17,203 bases of DNA, taken from assembly GCA_017543645.1 (NCBI GenBank), contig JAFYFR010000050.1, positions 1-17,203 on the forward strand. The letters are read 5' to 3'. This document shows positions 1 through 6,952 of this stretch, piece after piece (position 1 is the first letter of the stretch; each line of letters begins with the position of its first letter). The translations under genes and the position numbers were made by a program. Source of the stretch: Bacteroidales bacterium (GTDB lineage Bacteria; Bacteroidota; Bacteroidia; Bacteroidales; UBA3824). The notes beneath the pieces were generated by a model. That model was not told the DNA's origin and made no database searches. It was given only the letters and a program-made list of their open reading frames with translations.

Positions 1-2
1 AG

Positions 3-1091
3 GCTGCCGAACTCAGCGGCGACTTCAAAGCCCTGATGGATCTCTGCGACAAATATACAGTTCTTCAAGTACGTACCAATGCCGACACCCCCCACGATGC
101 AAAAATCGCACGTGAGTTTGGCGCAAAAGGTATCGGCTTGACTCGTACCGAACACATGTTTTTTGAGGATCAGAAGATTGTGGCAATGCGCGAGATGATT
201 CTTGCCGACACTGTTGAAGGTCGCGAGAAAGCTCTTGCTAAACTTCTACCTTACCAGAAAGCCGACTTCAAGGGTATTCTTGAGGCTATGGACGGCTTGC
301 CTGTCAATATCCGTCTGCTCGACCCGCCATTGCACGAGTTTGTTCCTCACGATCTTAAAGGTCAGCAAGTTATGGCAGAACAGATGGGCGTTAGCATCGA
401 CGACATCAAACGCCGTGTTAACTCGCTCGCTGAAAACAACCCGATGCTCGGACACCGTGGTTGCCGTCTCGGAATCACATTCCCCGAAATCACAGCTATG
501 CAGACCCGCGCTATTCTTTCGGCTGCTTGCGAACTCAAGAAAGAGGGCAAGAATCCCAAACCCGAAATCATGGTTCCGCTTATCGGTATTCTCTACGAGT
601 TCCGTCAGCAGAAGGAAATCATCGAGAAAACAGCCAAGGAGGTTTTCGCAGAATACGGTGTAACTATCGAGTTTGAAATCGGTACTATGATTGAGATACC
701 TCGTGCTGCCCTCACTGCCGACCGCATCGCTACCGAGGCTCAGTACTTCTCGTTCGGTACCAACGACTTGACTCAGATGACCTTCGGATACAGCCGCGAT
801 GACATCGCTTCGTTCCTCCCCGTATATTTGGAGAAGAAGATTTTGAAGGTAGACCCGTTCCAGGTGCTCGACCAGCACGGTGTAGGTCAGCTTATCGAAA
901 TGGCTGTAGAAAAAGGTCGCAAGGTACGTCCCAACCTCCGCACAGGTATCTGTGGCGAGCACGGCGGCGAACCCAACTCGGTTAAGTTCTGCGCCCGCGT
1001 AGGTATGAATTACGCAAGCTGCTCTCCGTTCCGTGTTCCTATCGCACGTCTTGCCGCTGCGCAGGCTGCTGTTGAAGATTCGCTGAAATAG
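3..1091 (+). CDS. ppdK: Pyruvate, phosphate dikinase, C-terminal part (5' end outside window)
   Basis: Cytoplasmic enzyme that interconverts pyruvate + ATP + Pi and phosphoenolpyruvate + AMP + PPi. The frame is open from base 3, so this is the last 362 residues of a protein normally near 900; the swivelling phospho-His domain and ATP-grasp part lie upstream. What remains is the PEP/pyruvate-binding TIM-barrel. Family motifs are intact: [68 protein letters not shown] and [10 protein letters not shown]. By family knowledge these carry the substrate-binding Arg pair, the Mg-binding Glu and the catalytic Cys. The gene ends in a strong terminator, so it is the last gene of its unit. The codon usage is GC-richer and more regular than its neighbours, which fits a highly expressed central-metabolism gene. 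The identification is secure. Confidence 0.97.
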   Translation, partial: AAELSGDFKALMDLCDKYTVLQVRTNADTPHDAKIAREFGAKGIGLTRTEHMFFEDQKIVAMREMILADTVEGREKALAKLLPYQKADFKGILEAMDGLPVNIRLLDPPLHEFVPHDLKGQQVMAEQMGVSIDDIKRRVNSLAENNPMLGHRGCRLGITFPEITAMQTRAILSAACELKKEGKNPKPEIMVPLIGILYEFRQQKEIIEKTAKEVFAEYGVTIEFEIGTMIEIPRAALTADRIATEAQYFSFGTNDLTQMTFGYSRDDIASFLPVYLEKKILKVDPFQVLDQHGVGQLIEMAVEKGRKVRPNLRTGICGEHGGEPNSVKFCARVGMNYASCSPFRVPIARLAAAQAAVEDSLK

Positions 1092-1119
1092 TCAGTAACA
1101 ATTTCCGAATAATTATTCC

Positions 1120-1150
1120 CCCTCACGAAGCTGTTTCGTGGGGGTTTTTT
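1120..1150 (+). terminator. Rho-independent terminator of ppdK
   Basis: A stem formed by 1120-1129 (CCCTCACGAA) and 1135-1144 (TTCGTGGGGG) has ten pairs, one of them a T-G wobble, and a 5-base loop. Six T residues follow directly at 1145-1150. It lies 29 bases after the ppdK stop codon. Confidence 0.92.
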
Positions 1151-1245
1151 GTGTCAATAATGAAATTGAATCATTTGATATGTTTATAATTTGTTAATGG
1201 ATTTTTGTTGGCTTTTGTATTTTTTAAATATTTCTTAATCACTTG

Positions 1246-1279
1246 TTTCAAATCAGGTATAGTGGTTGGTTTATCTTTG
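1246..1279 (+). promoter_or_regulatory. Bacteroides-type promoter for the SulP gene
   Basis: TATCTTTG at 1272-1279 matches the Bacteroidota -7 consensus TAnnTTTG exactly. A weak -33 candidate, TTTC at 1246-1249, sits 22 bases upstream, slightly beyond the usual 19-21. Transcription would start near 1285 and leave a leader of about 75 bases. A small inverted repeat (CCTTG 1282-1286 with CAAGG 1292-1296) falls right at the expected start. The rest of 1151-1271 is AT-rich and shows nothing else. Confidence 0.6.
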
Positions 1280-1361
1280 CGCCTTGAATTGCAAGGGCAT
1301 CTTCCGCTTCTGCAAAATATACAAATTAATAGATAAATATTTGATTTAAAACAATTTAAGA

Positions 1362-3032
1362 GTGGAAAAAGTATTTAGTCCGAAGTTGTTTTCGGTATTG
1401 CACAAGGGATATTCCAAAAAGATGTTTCAAACCGACTTGATGTCGGGCATAATAGTAGGCATAGTGGCGTTGCCGCTTGCCATAGCTTTTGCCGTGGCAT
1501 CAGGAGTCTCGCCCGAAAAGGGATTAGTAACCGCAATTGTGGCAGGTTTTCTGATTTCGTTTTTTGGAGGCAGCCGCGTTCAGATAGGAGGGCCTACGGG
1601 TGCTTTTATCGTGGTGGTGGCAGGCATTGTTCATCAGTATGGAATGTCAGGACTGCTGATTTCTACCGTTTTGGCTGGTATTATGCTTGTGATTTTCGGA
1701 CTTTTAAAATTTGGCTCGGTTATCAAGTTCATCCCTCACCCCTTGGTTGTGGGCTTTACTTCCGGTATCGCGCTAACGATTTTTACCACGCAGATCAAAG
1801 ACGCTTTTGGCCTTTCGGTTACTGGCGAACTTCCTTCCGACTTTATCGGCAAGTGGGGCGCGTATTTCGCCAATTTCAACACTATTAATTGGACGGCTTT
1901 GGTTATCACTATAGTTACAATTTTTATTTCGTTGTTTTTCAAGAAGATAACTGATAAAATTCCCGGTTCGTTTGTGGCAATAGTGCTCACTACAGTGGCT
2001 GTGGCTGTGTTTCACCTGCCTGTCAGCACTATTGAGACGGTTTTTGGCGAAATTCCTTCTTCGTTTACCGTAGAAGTGCCTTACATCGACTGGACTCAGA
2101 TTGGCAATTATATCCAGCCCGCCATCACCATCGCAGTTTTGGGAGCTATCGAGTCGTTGCTTTCTGCTGTGGTGGCAGACGGTATGATTGGTGGCAACCA
2201 TCGTTCTAATACAGAGCTAATTGCGCAGGGAATCGCCAATATAGTATCTCCTATTTTTGGAGGAATTCCGGCTACTGGCGCAATAGCACGTACAGCCACC
2301 AATGTGAAGAACGGAGGGCGCACTCCTGTTGCTGGTATCATTCACGCAGTTACGCTGTTGTTGATAATGTTGTTTTTTGGACAGTACGCCAAACTTATTC
2401 CTATGTCGTGCCTTGCCGGTGTGCTTATCGTTGTGGCATACAACATGAGCGAATGGCGTTCGTTTGTGTCTATCACCAAAGGTTCTAAGTACGATACGGT
2501 TATATTGGTTACTACTTTTCTGATTACCGTCTTGATAGATCTTACAGTGGCTATTGAGGTGGGTATGGTTATGGCTTGCTTGCTCTTTATGCAGCGTATG
2601 TCGAAGCAGTGCCAAGTGCTTACCGTTTCGGAAGGTACCGATCCGTTGGAAAATTACTCGTTTCTGCCAAAGGGCATAGATGTGTACGAAATCAGCGGTC
2701 CCTTCTTCTTCGGAGCTGCCAAGAAATACCGAGAAACTCTCCGCGGACTTGCCGATTCTCACCGTGTCAAGGTTTTGGTAATCCGTATGCGCCATGTGCC
2801 TTTTATGGACAGCACCGGTATCAACAATTTTAGCGCGGTTATCGACGAGATTCACGCTGTTAATGTAACTATCGTATTGTCAGGCGTTAACGAAAGTGTC
2901 CGTTCCGAACTTGAACGTTCAGGTCTTGCCGACAAGCTCAACAAATTGAATATCTGTTCAAACTTTGACATTGCTAAGGAGCGTGCCAAAGAGGTTTTGA
3001 ACGAGATTAACGAGAAGGAAAAAACAAAATAG
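1362..3032 (+). CDS. SulP-family inorganic anion transporter with C-terminal STAS domain
   Basis: Inner-membrane carrier of the SLC26/SulP family, which moves sulfate, bicarbonate or related anions. The 556 residues have the usual size and order: a hydrophobic transport domain (about 25-410) and a cytoplasmic STAS domain (about 437-545). SulP signatures include PLAIAFAVASGVSPEKGL (38-55), GGPTGAFIVVVAGIV (76-90) and the stretch 263-315 with ESLLSAVVADGM and FGGIPATGAIARTATN. The STAS domain carries DSTG (483-486), the position of the phosphorylatable Ser/Thr in anti-anti-sigma factors, so it may be regulated by phosphorylation or nucleotide. The start is GTG; an in-frame stop lies 15 bases upstream and the next ATG (1421) would delete part of the amphipathic N terminus. 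The substrate cannot be decided: there is no carbonic anhydrase or sulfur-assimilation gene alongside. It ends 2 bases from the stop of the convergent channel gene. Confidence 0.93.
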   Translation: MEKVFSPKLFSVLHKGYSKKMFQTDLMSGIIVGIVALPLAIAFAVASGVSPEKGLVTAIVAGFLISFFGGSRVQIGGPTGAFIVVVAGIVHQYGMSGLLISTVLAGIMLVIFGLLKFGSVIKFIPHPLVVGFTSGIALTIFTTQIKDAFGLSVTGELPSDFIGKWGAYFANFNTINWTALVITIVTIFISLFFKKITDKIPGSFVAIVLTTVAVAVFHLPVSTIETVFGEIPSSFTVEVPYIDWTQIGNYIQPAITIAVLGAIESLLSAVVADGMIGGNHRSNTELIAQGIANIVSPIFGGIPATGAIARTATNVKNGGRTPVAGIIHAVTLLLIMLFFGQYAKLIPMSCLAGVLIVVAYNMSEWRSFVSITKGSKYDTVILVTTFLITVLIDLTVAIEVGMVMACLLFMQRMSKQCQVLTVSEGTDPLENYSFLPKGIDVYEISGPFFFGAAKKYRETLRGLADSHRVKVLVIRMRHVPFMDSTGINNFSAVIDEIHAVNVTIVLSGVNESVRSELERSGLADKLNKLNICSNFDIAKERAKEVLNEINEKEKTK

Positions 3033-3034
3033 TT

Positions 3035-4174
3035 CTATTTTTCTTCCTGTTTCTCTTTACGATTGAGCAGATCCTTCACGTGTTGAAGTTGTTTCTCAAG
3101 TTTGCTTACTTCGCGTGTAAGTTCGTCGTTTGATGACGACATGGCTTGGTTGTGAACTTCGTTTAGCGAGTCTACCACAATACCAACAATCAAGTTTACA
3201 AGTATATAGGAGGCGAGCAGAATGAACGAGCTGAAATAAATCCACGCCATCGGGTTGGTTTCCATTACGTTTAGTGTGATGTTCATCCAGTCGTCCATGG
3301 TCATGAGCTGCAGCAGAGTGAGGAATGTGCGGTGGAGCGTTGCAAAATGCTCGTCACATTCGCCGTAAAGCTCCACACCTGTGATACCGTAAATGTAGTA
3401 CAAAAGAATGAAAAACAAGCTTGCCCAAGATATTTGCGGCAGGGAGAATAGCAGGGCTTGAAGCACACGTTTCATGTTGGCTATGCCTGACGCTACACGT
3501 AACAGCCTGAGTTCGCGCAAGATTCGTATCGCACGTGCTCCAACGAGACCTTCCAAACCGGTAAAGAAACTAAGCGACGATATTACCGTAACTATCAAGT
3601 CGAAAATATTCCACCCTTTGTCTTCGCAGGTAAAAAACTCGAGCGGTTTTTTGCGGCAGAAGATTCTTATGAGGATTTCGATGATGAAAATTATTATGCT
3701 TATGTCGCAGAAATGGTTGAGCCAGATTTCGGTGAGGGAGTTGTCTTCGGTGTAGGTCATTACTCCGGCAGCGATTGCGTTGAGGACGATAAGTATGGTG
3801 ATAAATAGCGACCCCGCTTTGGCGAGTTTGTCAATACGGTTTGACTTTTTCTCCGACGCGTTTTTAAGTTGGAGCGCGGATGAGATTTCTGCATCCTCGC
3901 CGTTTTTGCTGTATCGCTTGAGAACTTCGCCCTCTAAAAACAGGCACTGGTCGTCGATAATTTTTACAAACCGCCCGATTTCTTTGAAGTATGTGTGGAG
4001 TAATATGCCCGAAGTGTCGAAAATCTTGTAGTCGTTTTCGCTTTCGGTAACGAAAAAATCCGAGCCGCTCGCAAGCACTTTGCCACCCTTGTTGGGTATG
4101 TTGTTGATAATTTTGCCTTCTAAATCGTATATTGTCAACTGATTGACATCTTCTTTTATATATGCTATCGCCAT
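3035..4174 (-). CDS. Voltage-gated-type cation channel (BacNaV-like) with repeat-containing N-terminal domain
   Basis: Six-helix inner-membrane channel subunit expected to work as a tetramer. In the 379-residue product, S1 is about 120-141, S2 155-173 (acidic E166), S3 188-204 (D192) and S4 211-228, with Arg at 214, 217, 220, 223 and 226, a full voltage sensor. S5 is about 236-262, the pore loop about 280-300 and S6 310-336. The tail 350-379 is a predicted coiled coil, as in NaChBac/NavAb. The selectivity filter reads TMDDWMN (292-298), unlike TLESWSM of NavAb, and has two adjacent Asp residues. The first 110 residues are extra compared with typical channels of about 270 residues and contain three 36-residue repeats. 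The start is chosen at ATG 4174; the longer frame to 4261 begins with TTG and adds a Lys-rich stretch read from A-tracts. It is convergent with SulP and divergent from the aldo/keto reductase. Channel assignment is firm; ion choice is inference. Confidence 0.92.
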   Translation of the reverse strand: MAIAYIKEDVNQLTIYDLEGKIINNIPNKGGKVLASGSDFFVTESENDYKIFDTSGILLHTYFKEIGRFVKIIDDQCLFLEGEVLKRYSKNGEDAEISSALQLKNASEKKSNRIDKLAKAGSLFITILIVLNAIAAGVMTYTEDNSLTEIWLNHFCDISIIIFIIEILIRIFCRKKPLEFFTCEDKGWNIFDLIVTVISSLSFFTGLEGLVGARAIRILRELRLLRVASGIANMKRVLQALLFSLPQISWASLFFILLYYIYGITGVELYGECDEHFATLHRTFLTLLQLMTMDDWMNITLNVMETNPMAWIYFSSFILLASYILVNLIVGIVVDSLNEVHNQAMSSSNDELTREVSKLEKQLQHVKDLLNRKEKQEEK

Positions 4175-4196
4175 TTTGTTTTTCTTTTTGACTATG

Positions 4197-4225
4197 CTAA
4201 AATACAAAATTTTGTTAAATGCAAA
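4197..4225 (-). promoter_or_regulatory. Possible promoter of the channel gene, with upstream A-tracts
   Basis: On the minus strand, TATTTTAG (plus 4197-4204) is one mismatch from TAnnTTTG, and TTTG (plus 4222-4225) lies upstream, but the 17-base gap is shorter than usual. Immediately beyond are runs of eight A (4227-4234) and nine A (4238-4246) on that strand, resembling an UP element. If real, it supports translation from 4174. Tentative. Confidence 0.3.
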
Positions 4226-4310
4226 CTTTTTTTTGCCTTTTTTTTTGGTTTTTATAATCAATTATCGGTAATTTTGGATTCTGGATTTTGATATTATTAG
4301 TTTTCAAACT

Positions 4311-5150
4311 ATGGACAACTTTATTTTAAACAACGGAGTATCAATTCCTTGCATAGGATTGGGTACATGGCAGAATAACGACGAAAAGTCTGTAAGCGAC
4401 ACTATTTTAGAGGTTTTGAATATCGGCTACCGCCATATCGACACCGCCGCCGTTTACAACAATGAAAAATTTATCGGCAATGCCCTCAGCAAGGCAGGAG
4501 TCGACCGCAAAGACCTTTTTATTACAAGCAAAGTGTGGAATACCGAGCGCGGATATTGCAAAACTATCAAGTCTTTTGAACAGACTCTCAACGACTTGCA
4601 GACAGATTATCTCGATCTCTATCTCGTGCATTGGCCGGCATCGCCCAACCGTTACGACAACTGGGCAGAGCTTAATGCTTCTACTTGGCACGCTCTCGAA
4701 GACCTTTACAAATCGAAGAAGGTGAGGGCGATTGGTGTCAGCAATTTTTGGATTCACCACTTGGAGCCGTTGCTGAAAATTGCCAATATCGCGCCTATGG
4801 TCAACCAGATTGAGTGTCATCCCGGATACCGCCAAAGCTATGTAGTAGACTATTGCAAAGCTCATAATATACTTATTGAGGCGTGGAGTCCTCTTGGACG
4901 AGGTAAGATGCTTGCCGTTCCCCAGCTTGCACAAATGGCTGAAAAATACGGAGTTACCATCGCTCAGATTTGTATCAAATGGTGTCTGCAGAACGGTGTC
5001 TTACCGTTACCCAAATCTACCAAACCCGAGCGTCTGAAAGAGAATGTCAACATCGACGATTTTACCATCAGCGATGAGGATATGCTGGTAATCAACAATA
5101 TGCAGTTAGAAAGCAGTTCGGGACAGTTCCCAGATGAAATTGATTTTTAA
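4311..5150 (+). CDS. Aldo/keto reductase
   Basis: Cytoplasmic NADPH-dependent reductase of the AKR superfamily, closest in pattern to the bacterial 2,5-diketogluconate reductase / AKR5 type; the physiological carbonyl substrate is not evident. The 279 residues are full length. The catalytic tetrad is visible: D44 and Y49 in the stretch YRHIDTAAVYNNE, K74 in ITSKVWN, and H107 in LDLYLVHWP. Other signatures are GLGTWQN (16-22), AIGVSNF, NQIECHPGY, EAWSPLGRG and the C-terminal cofactor motif PLPKSTKPERLKENV. The ATG at 4311 follows an AT-rich leader. The downstream exported protein begins only 20 bases after the stop, so they may be cotranscribed, although no functional link is apparent. A TTTG at 4273-4276 followed by TAGTTTTC at 4298-4305 could be a promoter, but it would leave almost no leader. 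Confidence 0.93.
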   Translation: MDNFILNNGVSIPCIGLGTWQNNDEKSVSDTILEVLNIGYRHIDTAAVYNNEKFIGNALSKAGVDRKDLFITSKVWNTERGYCKTIKSFEQTLNDLQTDYLDLYLVHWPASPNRYDNWAELNASTWHALEDLYKSKKVRAIGVSNFWIHHLEPLLKIANIAPMVNQIECHPGYRQSYVVDYCKAHNILIEAWSPLGRGKMLAVPQLAQMAEKYGVTIAQICIKWCLQNGVLPLPKSTKPERLKENVNIDDFTISDEDMLVINNMQLESSSGQFPDEIDF

Positions 5151-5170
5151 ATTTTATTATATTAAGTACG

Positions 5171-5713
5171 ATGAAAAAACTATTATTAATTATTGTAGCG
5201 ATAATTTCGCTCAACCTCAGCGCAACAGTTAACTCCAACGCGCAGACAGTTTTCAACATTGGTAATTTCGGATTGAATGCTGGATTCGGTGTCGGCTCGG
5301 AAGGCGACATCTTCGTGCCTTCTTTCAATGTGGCAGGCGATTACGGATTTCTTGGCAACATTATCAACGGCAGGGGCTGCATCAGCGGCGGCGGTTATTT
5401 CGGCGTGGGCCAGGGATCTAAAACTGTTAACGGTGTTAAAAATATCCACGGAGTCTGGCAGATAGGAACACGTGGCGCATTGCACTATCAGTTTGTTCCT
5501 AATCTTGATACATACGGTTGTATTTCAATTGGTTATATCCATTGGAAAGACAAACTTGACCTTCCTGATTCTAAGCCGTACAAAAACGGCGAGATGAAGT
5601 GTTTTCCCACAGCCGGAGCGAGGTATATGTTCGGCACTGCTGGTGTTTATACCGAATTTTCACCTTGGAACGATTTGGCGTGGGTTAAATTCGGTTTGAC
5701 TTTTATTTTTTAA
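5171..5713 (+). CDS. Small exported protein, probable outer-membrane beta-barrel
   Basis: I do not recognise a named family. The 180-residue product starts with a clear signal peptide (KK followed by a hydrophobic stretch 4-19) with likely cleavage after SNA at residue 24, before Gln, the usual Bacteroidota pattern. The mature part is rich in Gly and aromatic residues in alternating hydrophobic/polar stretches (for example NIGNFGLNAGFGVG, ISIGYIHWKD, AWVKFGLTFIF) and ends in Phe, which fits the C-terminal beta-signal of small 8-strand outer-membrane barrels. It has Cys at three or more positions (GRGCIS, YGCIS, MKCF), unusual for a barrel. It lies 20 bases after the aldo/keto reductase and is followed by a strong palindrome-type terminator. 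Outer-membrane location is inference. Confidence 0.75.
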   Translation: MKKLLLIIVAIISLNLSATVNSNAQTVFNIGNFGLNAGFGVGSEGDIFVPSFNVAGDYGFLGNIINGRGCISGGGYFGVGQGSKTVNGVKNIHGVWQIGTRGALHYQFVPNLDTYGCISIGYIHWKDKLDLPDSKPYKNGEMKCFPTAGARYMFGTAGVYTEFSPWNDLAWVKFGLTFIF

Positions 5714-5744
5714 TTCTTTTTTTATTTATTGTTTGACATTTATG

Positions 5745-5777
5745 GTAGGGACGTTGTCAGTGCGTCCCTACTTTTTT
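5745..5777 (+). terminator. Palindromic terminator after the exported protein gene
   Basis: A perfect 9-bp stem, GTAGGGACG (5745-5753) with CGTCCCTAC (5763-5771), has a 9-base loop and is followed by six T (5772-5777). The T-run overlaps the stop codon of the convergent gene. It works as a terminator for the plus strand only, as no T-run follows on the minus strand. Its sequence also resembles dispersed palindromic repeats seen in many bacterial genomes. Confidence 0.8.
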
Positions 5778-6237
5778 ATAGCTCTATCCCTAAGGCTATT
5801 ACAAAGTATTTCTCCTTTTTGTAGAACTGTACCCCAACATCCGTAACGTATCTTACCCGTCGGAGATAGCCAGTTTCGATGCTCAGGCATGGACTCCATA
5901 TTCCGCCTCCGTTTACTCCTTTAGAAATGTTTGCACCATATCCTCCGCTTAGAGTGAATGCCGGCATGATGTTTTTCTTGCCCAAAGGACGGATTCTTAG
6001 GCTGGCTTCGATAGGTATCATTTTTTGTTCCGAAAACACTAATCCCGTCTGTGTGCCTGCTGAAAAGTGGTTTTCAAAATTGAACAGGTAGGCATATCGG
6101 ACGTAAACGCCGCAATTGTTTGAATTATAGTTGATTCCTGTCGTGATTTTGTTTGTGAACCATCCGTCGTCGCTCTGGGCGGAGAGTTTCATAGTAAAAA
6201 AAAATGCAATTAATGCGCAGATTATCCTTAGTTTCAT
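5776..6237 (-). CDS. Small exported protein, beta-rich, unknown function
   Basis: No family recognised. The 153-residue product begins with a signal peptide (residues 1-20, likely cleavage in LSA|Q). The mature part consists of alternating strands with Gly and aromatic residues, such as TTGINYNSNNCGVYVRYAYL, FSAGTQTGLVF, PAFTLSGGYG and VGVQFYKKEKYFVIALGIEL, suggesting a small outer-membrane barrel. The start at ATG 6237 is preferred: the longer frame starts with GTG at 6291, overlaps the divergent gene and would place hydrophobic residues before the signal peptide. It converges on another small barrel-like gene with only the terminator palindrome between them. The two proteins share style (signal peptide, size, beta pattern), but I see no clear residue-level homology. 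Confidence 0.72.
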   Translation of the reverse strand: MKLRIICALIAFFFTMKLSAQSDDGWFTNKITTGINYNSNNCGVYVRYAYLFNFENHFSAGTQTGLVFSEQKMIPIEASLRIRPLGKKNIMPAFTLSGGYGANISKGVNGGGIWSPCLSIETGYLRRVRYVTDVGVQFYKKEKYFVIALGIEL

Positions 6238-6249
6238 AAAATATCTGAT

Positions 6250-6257
6250 TATTTTTG
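6250..6257 (+). promoter_or_regulatory. -7 element upstream of the B3/B4 protein gene
   Basis: TATTTTTG fits TAnnTTTG exactly and lies 23 bases before the ATG at 6281. No convincing TTTG is found 19-21 bases upstream. It sits in the 43-base gap between two divergent starts. Confidence 0.4.
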
Positions 6258-6280
6258 CAAAGAAATAAAAAATCAGACTT

Positions 6281-6940
6281 ATGAATATCACTATTTCCGA
6301 AGAATTTTACAAAATATTCCCCGATTTTGCGGGATGCGCACTTACTGCCACTGTAACAAATTCAGAACCTGATGATAACTTATGGAAAGAAATATCCACA
6401 CTTTCAGATAGTTACCGTCAAGTTTTAACCGAAGAGAGCATCAAAAAAATGCCCCCGATACACGCCACACGCGAGGCTTACAAAAAATTTGGCAAAGCAC
6501 CAAGCCGCTACCGTCCTGCAGCCGAGGCTCTTTTGCGCAGGATAGTAAAAGGGGAGGAGTTATATAAAATTAACACTCTTGCCGATTTGGTAAATCTTGT
6601 GAGCATCTACACAGGCTACAGCATCGGTGGCTTTGATTCGGACAAAATACAAGGCAACCTTGTTCTTGGAATAGGACGAGCCGGAGAACCATACGAAGGA
6701 ATCGGGCGCGGTATGTTAAATATTGAAAATCTGCCAGTTTACCGTGATAATGTAGGCGGTGTAGGTACTCCCACAAGCGACAACGAGCGCACGAAAATTA
6801 CCCATGAAACCACCCATTTCCTTTTGCTTGTTAACGGTTACGACGGTAGTCGCGAGGGTGTTTTTAAGTGTGCCGAGTATACACAAGAACTCATAAAAAA
6901 ATATTGCAACGCTGAGCATTGCAATATTTTTCAATACTAA
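6281..6940 (+). CDS. Stand-alone B3/B4 (PheRS beta-type) domain protein
   Basis: The 219-residue cytoplasmic protein consists almost entirely of a B3/B4 domain, the module that in bacterial phenylalanyl-tRNA synthetase beta subunits hydrolyses mischarged Tyr-tRNA(Phe). Family-like stretches are REAYKKFGKAPSRYRPAAEALLRRI (64-88), LADLVNLVSIYTGYSIGGFD (100-119, with the conserved N-x-VS core), YEGIGRGMLNIENLPVY (138-154) and VGTPTSDNERTKIT (161-174). There are no anticodon-binding or synthetase domains. A trans-editing role on tRNA is a reasonable inference, but stand-alone members remain poorly characterised. It starts 43 bases from the divergent exported-protein gene and has its own -7 element. 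Its last codons form one arm of the terminator hairpin shared with the convergent DUF1573 gene. Confidence 0.88.
   Translation: MNITISEEFYKIFPDFAGCALTATVTNSEPDDNLWKEISTLSDSYRQVLTEESIKKMPPIHATREAYKKFGKAPSRYRPAAEALLRRIVKGEELYKINTLADLVNLVSIYTGYSIGGFDSDKIQGNLVLGIGRAGEPYEGIGRGMLNIENLPVYRDNVGGVGTPTSDNERTKITHETTHFLLLVNGYDGSREGVFKCAEYTQELIKKYCNAEHCNIFQY
6897..6931. terminator. Bidirectional terminator hairpin overlapping the end of the B3/B4 gene
   Basis: ATATTGCAA (6901-6909) pairs with TTGCAATAT (6919-6927), flanked by A-run 6895-6900 and T-run 6927-6931, so both strands get a stem followed by T residues. A small inner GC/GC pair closes the loop. It lies inside the coding sequence, 9-44 bases before the stop at 6938-6940, between two convergent genes. 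Confidence 0.75.
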
Positions 6941-6952
6941 CTATAAAATTTA

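Noticed and set aside
246..962. 238-codon open frame on the minus strand inside ppdK
   Set aside because: Antisense shadow of a strongly conserved gene, with no recognisable domain.
2217..2855. 212-codon open frame on the minus strand inside the SulP gene
   Set aside because: Shadow frame: His/Asn/Arg-rich low-plausibility protein opposite well-conserved SulP and STAS motifs.
4175..4261. 29-residue N-terminal extension of the channel, starting with TTG
   Set aside because: Non-ATG start, Lys-rich residues from A-tracts, no family similarity, and a possible promoter lies in it; ATG at 4174 is better.
4273..4305. TTTG-N21-TAGTTTTC as promoter of the aldo/keto reductase
   Set aside because: One mismatch, and the start of transcription would fall on or next to the ATG, implying a leaderless message; not convincing enough to list.
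6238..6291. 18-residue extension of the minus-strand exported protein, starting with GTG
   Set aside because: It overlaps the divergent B3/B4 gene start and would displace the signal peptide that begins at 6237.
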